64,000 bases of DNA, taken from Acholeplasmataceae bacterium (GTDB lineage Bacteria > Bacillota_I > Bacilli_A > Acholeplasmatales > Acholeplasmataceae). Below, piece by piece: positions 1 through 8,976 of this stretch. The first letter of the stretch is position 1, and each line of letters begins with the position of its first letter. The DNA is taken from NCBI GenBank assembly GCA_030603805.1, contig JAUVXD010000006.1, forward strand, positions 1 to 64,000, given 5' to 3'. The notes below the pieces were generated by a model that saw only the letters and a program-made list of their open reading frames with translations, was not told the DNA's origin and searched no databases. The translations under genes were made by a program, and so were the position numbers.

Positions 1-77
<77 letters not shown>

Positions 78-142
78 TATGTTTTGTTTGTTAATAGCTC
101 TTGTTTTGTTTTTTGTTTTTTTGTTTTGATACACTCATCATC

Positions 143-160
143 ATTCAGTTTTCAAAGACC
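143..160 (-). promoter_or_regulatory. boxA-like antitermination site of the rRNA leader
   Basis: On the minus strand the leader between promoter and 16S carries TCTTTGAAAACTGAA, the motif commonly seen ahead of 16S genes in Firmicutes, where it recruits Nus factors for rRNA antitermination. It lies about 65 bases upstream of the mature 5' end. Confidence 0.6.
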
Positions 161-193
161 TGCTTCGCATCGCCTTCTTTGGCGTGCTTTTTA

Positions 194-222
194 ATTTTAA
201 CACTTGGCCAACTCTTTGTCAA
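194..222 (-). promoter_or_regulatory. rrn operon promoter
   Basis: TTGACA (217-222) and TAAAAT (194-199) on the minus strand are separated by exactly 17 bases, giving a near-consensus housekeeping sigma promoter about 110 bases ahead of the 16S gene. A perfect -35 suits a strong rRNA promoter. Confidence 0.85.
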
Positions 223-339
223 CAGGAAAAGTAACTTTCATTTCTTTTATGCTTTTGACGTTTCGAGTTATGCTCCTTTTTGGGAGCGACCTTTATCATT
301 CTATTACATTTAATATTTAAAGTCAATAGTTTTGATTAT

Positions 340-382
340 AAAAAAAAGAAATCTTTTAAAGGATGGTTTTAAATGATTTCTT
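340..382 (-). terminator. Rho-independent terminator after the 391-981 gene
   Basis: Inverted repeat AGAAATC..TTTAAA / TTTAAAA..GATTTCT followed on the minus strand by a run of T. It closes the minus-strand gene run just upstream of the rRNA promoter. Confidence 0.75.
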
Positions 383-390
383 CTGGTCTC

Positions 391-981
391 TTATATATTA
401 TATAAAACCTCGTTTTTGTATAGAAAAGCCTCACGATACCACTCAGTAAAGAAGATAAACAGACCATAATAATAGATAAACTGAAAGATTGGTAGAATGC
501 TCTCGGTTGCTTTAGGCATGGAATCAAACTCTGAATACGGCAATGAAGATAGGATATGTAGTGCAATCAAAAAGATTGTAATAGGGATGATGATAATACT
601 ACCTTTAATGGTGAGCAAAGGGCATTCTTTAACTTTGATACGCCACAGGAGTGAAATAATGACCAATCCTCTCAATGTTACTAACAAATTAGGTATAAAC
701 GTATAGGAATCAAAAACATTCAGTTCGACTAAGAAAAAAGGTGTTAGAGATAGGGTCGCAATCAAAAGACTGATCCATTTGATGAAGAAATCTCTTTTCA
801 CACCAATCCATAAAGCAATAAACCCAAAGCCAAAGAGAACCTCTCCATATCGAATAAAGAGTTGATTGGTTGGATATAATATGGATAAATCAAAAAATCC
901 GACATGAACAAAATGGATGAGATAAGATAATGCACTTAAAAGAGTCGCTACTAAAATCAAGATAACGCCAATCCACTTCAT
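391..981 (-). CDS. Hypothetical integral membrane protein
   Basis: 196 residues, mostly hydrophobic, with about six predicted membrane segments (near residues 3-25, 41-60, 67-88, 96-113, 124-145 and 166-182). I do not recognise a family or motif. The ATG start has a GGGGGA ribosome site a few bases upstream. It has its own promoter (1010-1038) and a terminator on each side, so it is a single-gene unit between rseP and the rRNA operon. No function is assigned. Confidence 0.6.
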   Translation of the reverse strand: MKWIGVILILVATLLSALSYLIHFVHVGFFDLSILYPTNQLFIRYGEVLFGFGFIALWIGVKRDFFIKWISLLIATLSLTPFFLVELNVFDSYTFIPNLLVTLRGLVIISLLWRIKVKECPLLTIKGSIIIIPITIFLIALHILSSLPYSEFDSMPKATESILPIFQFIYYYGLFIFFTEWYREAFLYKNEVLYNI

Positions 982-1009
982 ATGATTCCCCCGAGGTTGA
1001 TTTATCTAT

Positions 1010-1038
1010 ATTGTAGCATATTTATATAACATTTGTAA
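1010..1038 (-). promoter_or_regulatory. Promoter of the 391-981 gene
   Basis: TTACAA (1033-1038), 17-base spacer, TACAAT (1010-1015) on the minus strand, about 30 bases ahead of the start codon. Confidence 0.55.
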
Positions 1039-1041
1039 TAT

Positions 1042-1068
1042 AAAAAAAGAGGATACAACTATCCTCTA
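1042..1068 (-). terminator. Terminator of the rpsB-to-rseP gene run
   Basis: GAGGATA GTTG TATCCTC stem followed by seven T on the minus strand. The stem overlaps the last codons of rseP. Confidence 0.85.
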
Positions 1069-2627
1069 ATTAATCTGACAATATCATTATAAGTCACGAA
1101 TACGAAAAGTCCTAAAAGCATGAAGAACATCACATTATTAATGGTGTTTTCAAGTCTTCGATTCAGTGGCTTTCTCGTGATTGCTTCAATACCAAGAAAT
1201 ACGAGTCTACCACCATCTAATGCTGGAATAGGTAATAAATTGAGTAATCCAATGTTAATCGATAAAAATGCAGTAAATCCAATCAGTGCGATAATGCCTT
1301 GACTTGCTGTGTTGCTGACGAGACTAAATATACCTACTGGACCTGATAAATCACTTAGTCCAAGATTTTCTCTTGTGTCAAAGAGTAACCCAAGGGTAGC
1401 AAATACTTGTCTTGTATTTGAAACAAAGGCAACAAATGGGTATGAAAGTGAATACCATAAGTCAAAATGAGAGGTTGGCCCAATGCCTAGTTGCATCACA
1501 ATACTTTGATAGCCAAGTTTTGAGAGTGCACGTTCACTAATCATGGCATAGTTTGCAACTTTTTCTAAGCCATCTCTTAAATATCTGATTTCAAGATTAC
1601 CACTCGTGTTATGTCTAAAGTAAACAATCAAATCATCCCATGTTGAGATTGGTGTTGTTACACCATTTAGGGTAATTGAAATAATCTCATCACCTGATGT
1701 TAATCCTCCATCTGATTTTGCTCTTCCAAAGGCTTGTCCGATAATGGCTTGATCATGATAATACTCACGTTCTGGACTCACATTGGTAATCCCAGCCATT
1801 TGAATAATTGCAGAGACAACAATATCATTTTCTGTGTATGTTTGGTTTGCGCGCGTATAAGATAAGGATAGATAGACTGAATCTAGGTTACCCATCACTG
1901 TAGAAATGTTGGTCCATGTACCAATGGGTTGTCCATTGATTGAGGTAATTTTATCTCCTGGTTGCAGACCAATTAATCCTGAAGGGGCAGTTTCAGAAAC
2001 TGCTCCAAGTTCACTCGAGAAGTTGTTTGGTTTCACTAAGAAAAATCCAACAATTAAGAATAGAAAGAGTGCTAAAATAAAGTTCATCATGGGTCCCGCA
2101 AAAATGACGATAAACCGTTGCCAAAGTGTTTTAGACTCAAAACTTTTTTCAGCTGGTGTAATCCACATATCTTTGGTTGGAGAAAGACGGTATAGTGCAT
2201 CTCTTAAAACTGGATATTTTTGCTCAACTCCTGCAACATTCATTTCAATAAACAGTGGATTAAAGTTCTTGCCATATAAATCATAGCTTTTAACGATGCC
2301 TATGACATCAGAAGGTAGTTCGCTATTTAAGATGATTTGATAAACTTGTCCTTGTGAGTTAAGTTTGAGTCCAATCACTTGTTCTTTTTTGATCATGGCA
2401 TCGCTGATGCTTTCTCCAGCCATGGAAACATAACCACCAATGGGGATGCTTCGAATGGAATAGATCGTTTCACCTTTTCTTTTTTGATAAAGGGCGGGTC
2501 CCATACCAATGGCAAACTCATGACATAAAATGCCTGATTTTTTCGCAAAATAAAAATGTCCGAGTTCGTGAATGACGATGATGAGTCCTAAAACGAGGAC
2601 AAAGATTAGAAGATTTAATATGAACAT
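1059..2627 (-). CDS. rseP: Site-2 intramembrane zinc metalloprotease (RseP/RasP family)
   Basis: Membrane-embedded M50 protease that cuts membrane-anchored regulators and leftover signal peptides. The zinc motif HELGH is at residues 20-24 in the first membrane helix, and the second metal motif, LDG within PALDGG, is near residue 471. PDZ-like segments lie between (for example LIGLQPGDKITSINGQ). At 522 residues it is longer than the usual 420-450, mainly from an extra region (about residues 75-170) between the first helix and the GPMMNF helix. It is the last gene of the frr-uppS-cdsA-dxr run, the same order as in Bacillus, 3 bases after dxr. Identity is clear; substrates are unknown. Confidence 0.93.
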   Translation of the reverse strand: MFILNLLIFVLVLGLIIVIHELGHFYFAKKSGILCHEFAIGMGPALYQKRKGETIYSIRSIPIGGYVSMAGESISDAMIKKEQVIGLKLNSQGQVYQIILNSELPSDVIGIVKSYDLYGKNFNPLFIEMNVAGVEQKYPVLRDALYRLSPTKDMWITPAEKSFESKTLWQRFIVIFAGPMMNFILALFLFLIVGFFLVKPNNFSSELGAVSETAPSGLIGLQPGDKITSINGQPIGTWTNISTVMGNLDSVYLSLSYTRANQTYTENDIVVSAIIQMAGITNVSPEREYYHDQAIIGQAFGRAKSDGGLTSGDEIISITLNGVTTPISTWDDLIVYFRHNTSGNLEIRYLRDGLEKVANYAMISERALSKLGYQSIVMQLGIGPTSHFDLWYSLSYPFVAFVSNTRQVFATLGLLFDTRENLGLSDLSGPVGIFSLVSNTASQGIIALIGFTAFLSINIGLLNLLPIPALDGGRLVFLGIEAITRKPLNRRLENTINNVMFFMLLGLFVFVTYNDIVRLIRG

Positions 2628-2630
2628 AAC

Positions 2631-3770
2631 TTACCTCTTTTCATACATGTTAAAGATTTCTTGTTGAATCTGTTGATCGGTTTGAATAATGAGTTGGAGA
2701 GATGGTCTTAACTGGTTTTGATATTTTTGAACATAGGTCATGACAATTTCTTCAATTTGTAAGAAAGTTATATGACCTTGAATAAATAATTTAACAGCTG
2801 CTTCATTGGCTGCATTCATCACAGTTGGAAGTAACCCTCCTTTTTGACCCACTTCATACGCTAATTTAAGGAGTGGAAAGCGTTCAAAATCCATTGGTTT
2901 AAAGGATAAGTTTGCTAAAGATAATTCTTGATCATAAGGTGATTTATCTGGATAAAACAAAGCATAAGCAATAGGAATTCTCATATCCGATGGTGAAAGA
3001 CTCGCTTTGATGGTTCCATCATTAAAATACGTGATGCCATGACAAACAGATTCATCATGTAAAATGGTTTCGATTTTGTCATAAGGCAATTGAAAGAGAT
3101 GATGGGCTTCAATGACTTCAAGTCCTTTATTCATCATCGTTGCACTATCAATGGTTATTTTAGCACCCATTGACCAATTGGGATGTTTGAGTGCATCGAC
3201 TAACTTAATGTCTTTTAAATGATTTCTTGAAAGGTTTCTTAAAGCACCACCACTTGCAGTAATCACAATTTTTTTAACATGGTCGAGTGATTCACCTTGT
3301 AGAGTTTGCCAGATTGCTGAATGTTCTGAGTCAATTGGATAAAGTTTACCACTATATTTTTTGATTAGTCTACGAATTTGATCGCCAGCCATCACGAGTG
3401 TTTCTTTATTGGCGAGCAATATAGGTTTCCCTGATTTAATTGCCTCAACAGTAGGCATGAGTCCAGCTGAACCTGATAAGGCATTTAAAAATAGTCCTTC
3501 AATCGGATACTTTGAGACATAGATTAATCCTTGAACTCCATAGACAAATGAGATGTTTGGATATCTTTTTTGATAGGATCTGAGTTGTTCTTTATGTCTA
3601 AGTGCAACTATTTTAGGTGTTGTTTGACTTAAAATAAGATGATTTTTTTCATCATTAGAACCTAAAGACAAACCAACGATTTCAAATAAATCTGGATGTT
3701 TGTTGACGACATCTAAGGTTTGCATGCCAATTGAGCCGGCAGCCCCTAAAATATAAATGGACTTCTTCAT
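2631..3770 (-). CDS. dxr: 1-deoxy-D-xylulose 5-phosphate reductoisomerase
   Basis: Converts DXP to 2-C-methyl-D-erythritol 4-phosphate with NADPH, the first committed step of the MEP isoprenoid route, in the cytosol. The N-terminal GAAGSIG loop binds NADPH; NKETLVMAG, IDSEHSAIWQ and the MNKGLEVIEAHHLF active-site region are all present. Length (379) is normal. It overlaps cdsA by 4 bases, so it is co-transcribed with the polyprenyl synthase uppS, its likely downstream consumer. Its presence says this organism makes isoprenoids by MEP rather than only by mevalonate. Confidence 0.95.
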   Translation of the reverse strand: MKKSIYILGAAGSIGMQTLDVVNKHPDLFEIVGLSLGSNDEKNHLILSQTTPKIVALRHKEQLRSYQKRYPNISFVYGVQGLIYVSKYPIEGLFLNALSGSAGLMPTVEAIKSGKPILLANKETLVMAGDQIRRLIKKYSGKLYPIDSEHSAIWQTLQGESLDHVKKIVITASGGALRNLSRNHLKDIKLVDALKHPNWSMGAKITIDSATMMNKGLEVIEAHHLFQLPYDKIETILHDESVCHGITYFNDGTIKASLSPSDMRIPIAYALFYPDKSPYDQELSLANLSFKPMDFERFPLLKLAYEVGQKGGLLPTVMNAANEAAVKLFIQGHITFLQIEEIVMTYVQKYQNQLRPSLQLIIQTDQQIQQEIFNMYEKR

Positions 3771-4708
3771 ACAATAATCGCTGGATAAATGCGATATATC
3801 AAGAGGAATACCGCTGTTAAAAACATTGCAACAAACAAGACTGAATCAAATCGATCTAAAAGTCCGCCATGACCTGGAAGGATGGTTCCAAAGTCTTTAA
3901 TGTTATATGTTCTCTTAAGCCTTGATGCCACTAAATCGCCTATTTGAGCGAAAATACTGCCCAAGAAGGTGACTGGGACAATGACTAAAGCTTGTACCCA
4001 TAAAGGATTATTTTCCCCTAAAGTAGAAAAGTTATCTAAGAGGGTTTGTTCTCCACCAGAGTTCACAAAATCCCCAATCCAAGTGCCAGGATAGAAAACA
4101 GAACCGTAAAAGAGTGCAAAACTTGATGCTATGATCGTTGCAAACACAGTCCCTGCAATGGCACCTTCCCATGACTTCTTAGGACTAATATGAGGGGCAA
4201 GTTTATGCTTCCCATATTTCATCCCAAAGATATAAGCAAAAATATCAGTAGCAGATGTAATGAGTAACAAATACACGATAAATCGAACACCTAAAAATCT
4301 TAAGATAACAATCGATGCTGCACCGAGTCCTACATAGTTGATGATGGTCAATGCTTTACCCACATCTTCACCATTAAAATCTCTAAACAAAACTAAGAAA
4401 CTTAAAAGGATAATCGTAAAAATTGGAATGGTAATGGAAAGTGCACCATTGGCTTGAAGTGGATTGTGCTCTAAGTTACCAAGTACGCCGCCCACAGAAA
4501 AGAATGTCCCTAACGTCAATAAGACAATTCCAATTTTTAATAATCCTTGGAATTTTTTACGACTTTCATACATTCGAATCATTTCATAGGAGGCAATGAT
4601 AACAAAAAGCGTCATCAAGACTTGAAACATTTCAAGAAATATTTCAATACTGACAATCGGTATTAAAATGGCTGCTAGGATGAGTCCTGTAACTAAACGA
4701 TCTTTCAT
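3767..4708 (-). CDS. cdsA: Phosphatidate cytidylyltransferase (CDP-diacylglycerol synthase)
   Basis: Integral membrane enzyme making CDP-diacylglycerol from phosphatidate and CTP for phospholipid synthesis. The C-terminal signature, SRLKRTYNIKDFG followed by PGHGGLLDRFDS (about residues 250-285), matches the CdsA family, with about eight hydrophobic segments. 313 residues, slightly longer than many homologues because of a loop near residue 205. Overlaps uppS by 4 bases and dxr by 4 bases. Confidence 0.94.
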   Translation of the reverse strand: MKDRLVTGLILAAILIPIVSIEIFLEMFQVLMTLFVIIASYEMIRMYESRKKFQGLLKIGIVLLTLGTFFSVGGVLGNLEHNPLQANGALSITIPIFTIILLSFLVLFRDFNGEDVGKALTIINYVGLGAASIVILRFLGVRFIVYLLLITSATDIFAYIFGMKYGKHKLAPHISPKKSWEGAIAGTVFATIIASSFALFYGSVFYPGTWIGDFVNSGGEQTLLDNFSTLGENNPLWVQALVIVPVTFLGSIFAQIGDLVASRLKRTYNIKDFGTILPGHGGLLDRFDSVLFVAMFLTAVFLLIYRIYPAIIV

Positions 4709-5379
4709 TTCAATCCTCCAAAACGACGGTGTCTCTTTTGATAGTTTTTAAGTGCTTTTTTTAAAGCTCTTTCGCCAAATGCTGGCCAATGAACCTTTGT
4801 AAAATAAAATTCAGCATAAGATACTTGCCAAAGTAAAAAATTAGATAGCCTTTGTTCGCCACTGGTACGAATCAATAAATCTACAGGTTCTTTGACCATT
4901 AGATGACTTTCTAAACTTTCTTTAGTCACTGGATAAGGCGTTTGATTGATTGCTGTAATCAGTTCATCATAAGCACCATAATCGATGCAGATGGTGAGTT
5001 CAAAACCTTGATGATTGGCTGTCTCTTTTTCGATGATGTCAATCACTTCAAGTAATGCTTCGCTAAAACGATCTCTTCTACCAGCAAACGTAATTTTGTA
5101 ATCAATTTCCTGAATGCGATGTTTATTTTTGTGAAACAATTCAACAGGTTTTGTCATCAAATAATCGACTTCTTCTTGTGGTCTTTTCCAGTTCTCTGTA
5201 CTAAAAGCATAAACAGACATCTTTTGGATGCCTAACTTTTTTGCAGCAGATGCAACTGTAAAAAGATTTCTTCCGCCCATATAATGGCCGAAGGATCGAG
5301 GTTGCCCTCGTTTTTTTGCCCACCGGCCATTACCATCTAAAATGATGGCAACATGTGCAGGTATATTTGTGTTATTCAC
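4705..5379 (-). CDS. uppS: Undecaprenyl diphosphate synthase (cis-prenyltransferase)
   Basis: Condenses isopentenyl diphosphate units on farnesyl diphosphate to make the C55 lipid carrier. The conserved block LDGNGRWAKKRG with the catalytic Asp at residue 15 is at the N-terminus, and the RTSGEQRLSNFLLWQ and EFYFTKVHWP motifs are near the C-terminus. The best start is a GTG with AAGGTGA upstream; a TATAAT-like -10 lies just before it. In a probably wall-less cell the product may carry lipoglycan or other surface sugars rather than peptidoglycan; that use is inference. Confidence 0.94.
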   Translation of the reverse strand: MNNTNIPAHVAIILDGNGRWAKKRGQPRSFGHYMGGRNLFTVASAAKKLGIQKMSVYAFSTENWKRPQEEVDYLMTKPVELFHKNKHRIQEIDYKITFAGRRDRFSEALLEVIDIIEKETANHQGFELTICIDYGAYDELITAINQTPYPVTKESLESHLMVKEPVDLLIRTSGEQRLSNFLLWQVSYAEFYFTKVHWPAFGERALKKALKNYQKRHRRFGGLK

Positions 5380-5513
5380 TCATAATCACCTTAACATATT
5401 ATAACCTATTTCATAGATAAATTAAACAGAAACACGGCTTTTACATATTTTTATATAAATATGTGATGCATCTACTTTTCCCCTTTTTTTTGATTAAATG
5501 ATTAAAAACATAT

Positions 5514-5543
5514 AAAAAAAACCCGATTTTCATCAGGGTTTTA
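5514..5543 (-). terminator. Terminator after frr
   Basis: AAAACCC(T)GAT GAAA ATCGGGTTTT hairpin followed by T residues on the minus strand, directly after the frr stop. It separates the rpsB-frr translation genes from the uppS-rseP lipid genes. Confidence 0.8.
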
Positions 5544-5553
5544 ATCTTTATCA

Positions 5554-6108
5554 TTAGATCTTAAGTAATTCTTCAGACTTGATTTTAATTTCTTCGTCAA
5601 CTTTCTTAATAAAGTTATCTGTGATTTCTTGGACATCTCCAAGATATCCTTTTTCATCATCTTCAGAAAGTCCTAATTTCTTAATGTGATCATTGCCATC
5701 ACGACGTACATTTCTGACGCCTACTTTGGCATGTTCTCCCATTTTTTCAATTTCTTTAACAAGTTCTCTTCTTCTTTGTTCAGTCAGTGATGGTAAAATC
5801 AAACGAATGCCGATGCCATCATTTTGAGGATTGAGTCCTAAATCTGAGGCCATAATGGCAGTTTCAACTGTCTTTAAGACTGATTTATCAAAAGGTTTAA
5901 TATACAGTTGATTACCTTCAACTGCTTGAATGGATGAAATTTGCTTCAGTGGTGTATCGACACCATAATACTGAATATGAATTTTATCGAGTAAAGCTGG
6001 ATTAGCTCTACCTGTGCGAACACCTGCGAACTCTCTTCTTAAGACTTCGACAGTTTTACCCATATGATCTTCGACTTCCATTAAGATTAAATCTGCTTGT
6101 TCACTCAT
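5554..6108 (-). CDS. frr: Ribosome recycling factor
   Basis: Works with EF-G to split the post-termination ribosome. 184 residues, the normal length, with the typical N-terminal helix (REFAGVRTGRANPALLD) and C-terminal helices (RRELVKEIEKMGEHAKVGVRNVR, only partly quoted in family descriptions). It follows pyrH by 3 bases, as in most Firmicutes. Confidence 0.96.
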   Translation of the reverse strand: MSEQADLILMEVEDHMGKTVEVLRREFAGVRTGRANPALLDKIHIQYYGVDTPLKQISSIQAVEGNQLYIKPFDKSVLKTVETAIMASDLGLNPQNDGIGIRLILPSLTEQRRRELVKEIEKMGEHAKVGVRNVRRDGNDHIKKLGLSEDDEKGYLGDVQEITDNFIKKVDEEIKIKSEELLKI

Positions 6109-6111
6109 GTA

Positions 6112-6825
6112 TTATTCCTCCCATGTGACACGTGTCCCAATTGGTTCTTGGAGCACGGCTTTTTTCATATTACCATGTTGGTTCATATTAAAGACTAAGA
6201 TATCGATTTTATTTTCTCGACAGATGGATGCAGCGGTTTGATCCATCACAGCAAGTTTTTGTTTTAATACTTCTTCTTGAGATATTTCAGCATACATCAC
6301 AGCATCTTGATGTTTTCTAGGATCTTTATCATAGACACCTTCAACACCATTTTTAGCCATTAAAATAATGTCCGCATTCAGTTCTGCAGCACGTAGTGCA
6401 GCAGCTGTATCGGTTGAAAAGAAGGGTGAACCCGTACCTCCAGCAAAGATTAAGACTCTACCTTTTTCAAAATGTCGCATCGCTCTTCTACGAATATAAG
6501 GTTCTGCAACTGCTGAAATTGGAAGCACTGTCATGACCCTAGATGGTACCATAACGGATTCTAGTGCATCTTGAAGGGCTAGGCTATTCATGATGGTACC
6601 AAGCATTCCCATATAGTCTGCTTGTGCACGATCCATACCAAGTTCTTCGCCTGTTTTACCGCGCCAAAGATTACCGGCGCCAACCACAATGCCCACTTGG
6701 ACACCGAGTTCGTAAATCTCTTTAATTTCTGTGGCAATGCTTTTGACGGTTATGGGGTGAATCCCATACATGCCATTTCCTTTTAATGCCTCTCCACTAA
6801 GCTTTAAGATCACTCTTTGGTACAT
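6112..6825 (-). CDS. pyrH: Uridylate kinase
   Basis: Phosphorylates UMP to UDP; cytosolic hexamer of the amino-acid kinase family. KLSGEAL at the N-terminus, GAGNLWRG for phosphate binding, and the AELNADIILMAKNGVEGVYD nucleotide region are visible. An in-frame ATG exists 18 bases further upstream (6843), but AAGGAG sits nine bases before the ATG at 6825, so I chose that start (237 residues, family-typical). Follows tsf by 37 bases. Confidence 0.95.
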   Translation of the reverse strand: MYQRVILKLSGEALKGNGMYGIHPITVKSIATEIKEIYELGVQVGIVVGAGNLWRGKTGEELGMDRAQADYMGMLGTIMNSLALQDALESVMVPSRVMTVLPISAVAEPYIRRRAMRHFEKGRVLIFAGGTGSPFFSTDTAAALRAAELNADIILMAKNGVEGVYDKDPRKHQDAVMYAEISQEEVLKQKLAVMDQTAASICRENKIDILVFNMNQHGNMKKAVLQEPIGTRVTWEE

Positions 6826-6862
6826 GGTGCCACACTCCTTCATTCCTGATCAATTTTTTAAT

Positions 6863-7744
6863 TTATTTACCAACATTAGCTGCAGCTGCAACTTCTGCTG
6901 CGAAATCTTCTTCTTTCTTTTCAATACCTTCGCCTACTTCTAAGCGGATGAAGCTTAAGACAGAATTTTTCTTTGATTTAAGGAAATCAGATACTTTTTG
7001 ATCCGGATCTTTAACAAACCCTTGATCTACAAGACAAATATCTTGTAAGTATTTGTTTAAACGGCCAATAACCATTTTTTCAACGATGTTCGCTGGTTTG
7101 CCTTCAGCAAGTGCTTGTTGTGTTAAGACATGTTTTTCATGTTCTAATGTTTCTTGGTTCACTTGTGAACGGTCAAGGTATTGTGGCTTTTGAGCTGCAA
7201 TGTGCATTGCAATGTCTTTTGCGACTTCTTGATCATCTGCACCTAAAACTGCAAGCACAGCAATCTTACCACCCATATGCTTGTATGCGCCAAAGCCTTG
7301 TGCATCTTCTTTAACAAGACGTGATACACGGCGTAAAGAAATCTTTTCACCGATGGTTGCTGTTGCTTCTGATAGTAAAACTTCAATCGTCTTACCTGAA
7401 ACAACAAGTGCTAATGCTTCTTCAGTTGTTGTCACATTAGATGCTAATAATGCTTGAGCAATGGTTTCTAATAATGCTTGGAATTTATCATTTTTTGCAA
7501 CGAAGTCTGTTTCTGAGTTTAATTCGAAGATGACTGCAGTGTTGCCATCAACTGCGACATTACATAAACCTTCAGCGGCAATTCTACCAGCTTTTTTAGC
7601 TGCTTTAGCAATGCCTTTTTCTCTTAAATAATCGATGGCTGCTTCTAAGTCACCGTTTGTATGTTCTAATGCACCTTTGCAGTCCATCATGCCTGCGCCA
7701 GTTCTTTCTCTTAATTCTTTTACCATTTGTGCAGTAATTGCCAT
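6863..7744 (-). CDS. tsf: Translation elongation factor Ts
   Basis: Guanine-nucleotide exchange factor for EF-Tu. The N-terminal UBA-like domain (residues 1-45, [13 protein letters not shown]) and the exchange motif TDFVAKND (about residue 80) are clear. 293 residues, normal length. Lies 86 bases downstream of rpsB, with a hairpin in between and a TATAAT-like -10 of its own near 7770, so it may be partly uncoupled from rpsB. Confidence 0.96.
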   Translation of the reverse strand: MAITAQMVKELRERTGAGMMDCKGALEHTNGDLEAAIDYLREKGIAKAAKKAGRIAAEGLCNVAVDGNTAVIFELNSETDFVAKNDKFQALLETIAQALLASNVTTTEEALALVVSGKTIEVLLSEATATIGEKISLRRVSRLVKEDAQGFGAYKHMGGKIAVLAVLGADDQEVAKDIAMHIAAQKPQYLDRSQVNQETLEHEKHVLTQQALAEGKPANIVEKMVIGRLNKYLQDICLVDQGFVKDPDQKVSDFLKSKKNSVLSFIRLEVGEGIEKKEEDFAAEVAAAANVGK

Positions 7745-7792
7745 AGTCGTTAATCCTCCATAGTTTAATTTTATTATAACGTGTATTTATCT

Positions 7793-7822
7793 ATAAATAA
7801 AGGGGATTTTTTTATCCCCTTT
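7793..7822 (-). terminator. Hairpin between rpsB and tsf (weak terminator or attenuator)
   Basis: AAAGGGGAT / ATCCCCTTT stem, nine base pairs with an A-rich loop, directly after the rpsB stop. The tail is TTTATTTATAG, not a clean T-run, so some read-through into tsf is likely. Confidence 0.6.
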
Positions 7823-7830
7823 ACATAGCA

Positions 7831-8808
7831 TTAGTTTTTTAAGACGTCGATCAGTTCTGCTTTTTTAAGGGTTGAAAAACCGGTAACACCACGTTCTTTT
7901 GCAAGTTCACGGAGTTGAGCAACTGTCATAGCTTCTAATTCTGATGATGCTTCTTCAGTTACTGAAGCTTCTTGTACAACTTCTTCTTTTGGAGCTACTT
8001 TAGGTTCAGCAGCAACCTCTTGAGCCTTGATGGGTTCTGATGTTCTTTCTTTGTATGGTCTTTGAGCTGGTCTATCTCTTTTTGGTGGCGCTGATGTGAT
8101 GGGTTCATCTTCAAACTTTTCAACGACGCCGCCTTGAGCTTCAATGACAGCATTTCCCATAACCCAAGCAATGAGTTTAACAGCGCGAATTGCGTCGTCA
8201 TTTGCTGGAATGATGTGGTCAACATCATCTGGATCACAGTTGGTGTCAACAATACCAAAGACTGGGATGTTTAACTTGCGTGCTTCACGAATAGCGTTGA
8301 TTTCTTTTCTTGGGTCAACAATAAAGATTGCTTCTGGAACTTTCTTCATTTCCTTGATACCACCAAGGAACTTTTCAAGTCTTTCACGTTCGTGCTTTAA
8401 TTGTTGTACTTCTTTCTTAGGAAGTTTTTCGAAGATACCATCTGCTTCCATCTTGTAGAGATCTTGTAATCTCTTGATTCTACGACGGATGGTCTTGAAG
8501 TTTGTTAAGGTGCCACCTAACCATCTTTGGTCAACATAGTAATGACCTGTGCGGATAGCTTCTTCCTTGACTGCTTCCTGAGCTTGTTTCTTTGTACCGA
8601 TAAACAGTACCTTGCCTCCGTCTTGCACGATGTTAAATAGTGCAGCGTAAGCCTTTTCGATTTCTTCAGCTGTTTTCTTCAAGTCAATGATATAAATACC
8701 ATTTCTTGCAGTGAAGATGTAAGGTGCCATTTTAGGATTCCAACGACGTGTTGCATGTCCGAAATGTACACCAGATTCCAATAATTGTTTCATTGAAACG
8801 ACTGCCAT
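7831..8808 (-). CDS. rpsB: Ribosomal protein S2 with C-terminal Rho-N/SAP-like extension
   Basis: Small-subunit protein S2: [19 protein letters not shown] at the start and [18 protein letters not shown] near residue 190 are diagnostic. It is 325 residues against about 240-260 normally. After residue 230 comes a charged low-complexity linker, then about 40 residues ([20 protein letters not shown], then [11 protein letters not shown]) that read like the helix-extended-loop-helix fold of Rho-N/SAP domains, which bind nucleic acid. Its own promoter and leader are at 8809-8949. Confidence 0.95.
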   Translation of the reverse strand: MAVVSMKQLLESGVHFGHATRRWNPKMAPYIFTARNGIYIIDLKKTAEEIEKAYAALFNIVQDGGKVLFIGTKKQAQEAVKEEAIRTGHYYVDQRWLGGTLTNFKTIRRRIKRLQDLYKMEADGIFEKLPKKEVQQLKHERERLEKFLGGIKEMKKVPEAIFIVDPRKEINAIREARKLNIPVFGIVDTNCDPDDVDHIIPANDDAIRAVKLIAWVMGNAVIEAQGGVVEKFEDEPITSAPPKRDRPAQRPYKERTSEPIKAQEVAAEPKVAPKEEVVQEASVTEEASSELEAMTVAQLRELAKERGVTGFSTLKKAELIDVLKN

Positions 8809-8914
8809 GTAATAATTCCTCTCTTTTCGTTATTTTTTCTTCTGTATCACTATAGGAAAACCCACCCGAAGGCACTAGGGAACTCGAACATGATACATGC
8901 TTATTTTCATAGCC
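8809..8914 (-). ncRNA. rpsB 5' leader, possibly autoregulatory
   Basis: About 105 bases are transcribed before rpsB. The leader contains a GCC TTCG GGT tetraloop hairpin and other short repeats. S2 leaders that bind their own protein are known in several bacteria, but I cannot match this to a specific class. Confidence 0.35.
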
Positions 8915-8920
8915 TTAATA

Positions 8921-8949
8921 AATATAACATATTTATGTTTGATTTGCAA
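8921..8949 (-). promoter_or_regulatory. rpsB promoter
   Basis: TTGCAA (8944-8949), 17-base spacer, TATATT (8921-8926) on the minus strand. It lies about 28 bases downstream of the dut stop with no terminator between, so dut transcripts may also enter rpsB. Confidence 0.6.
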
Positions 8950-8976
8950 GTTTAAGTCATCTTTTTTATGAGGAAA

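Noticed and set aside
1906-2286. Plus-strand 126-residue frame opposite rseP, and similar frames opposite tsf, rpsB, gapA, pgk and the ABC ATPase
   Set aside because: They mirror strong coding regions on the other strand, have no ribosome site or promoter, and give low-complexity translations.
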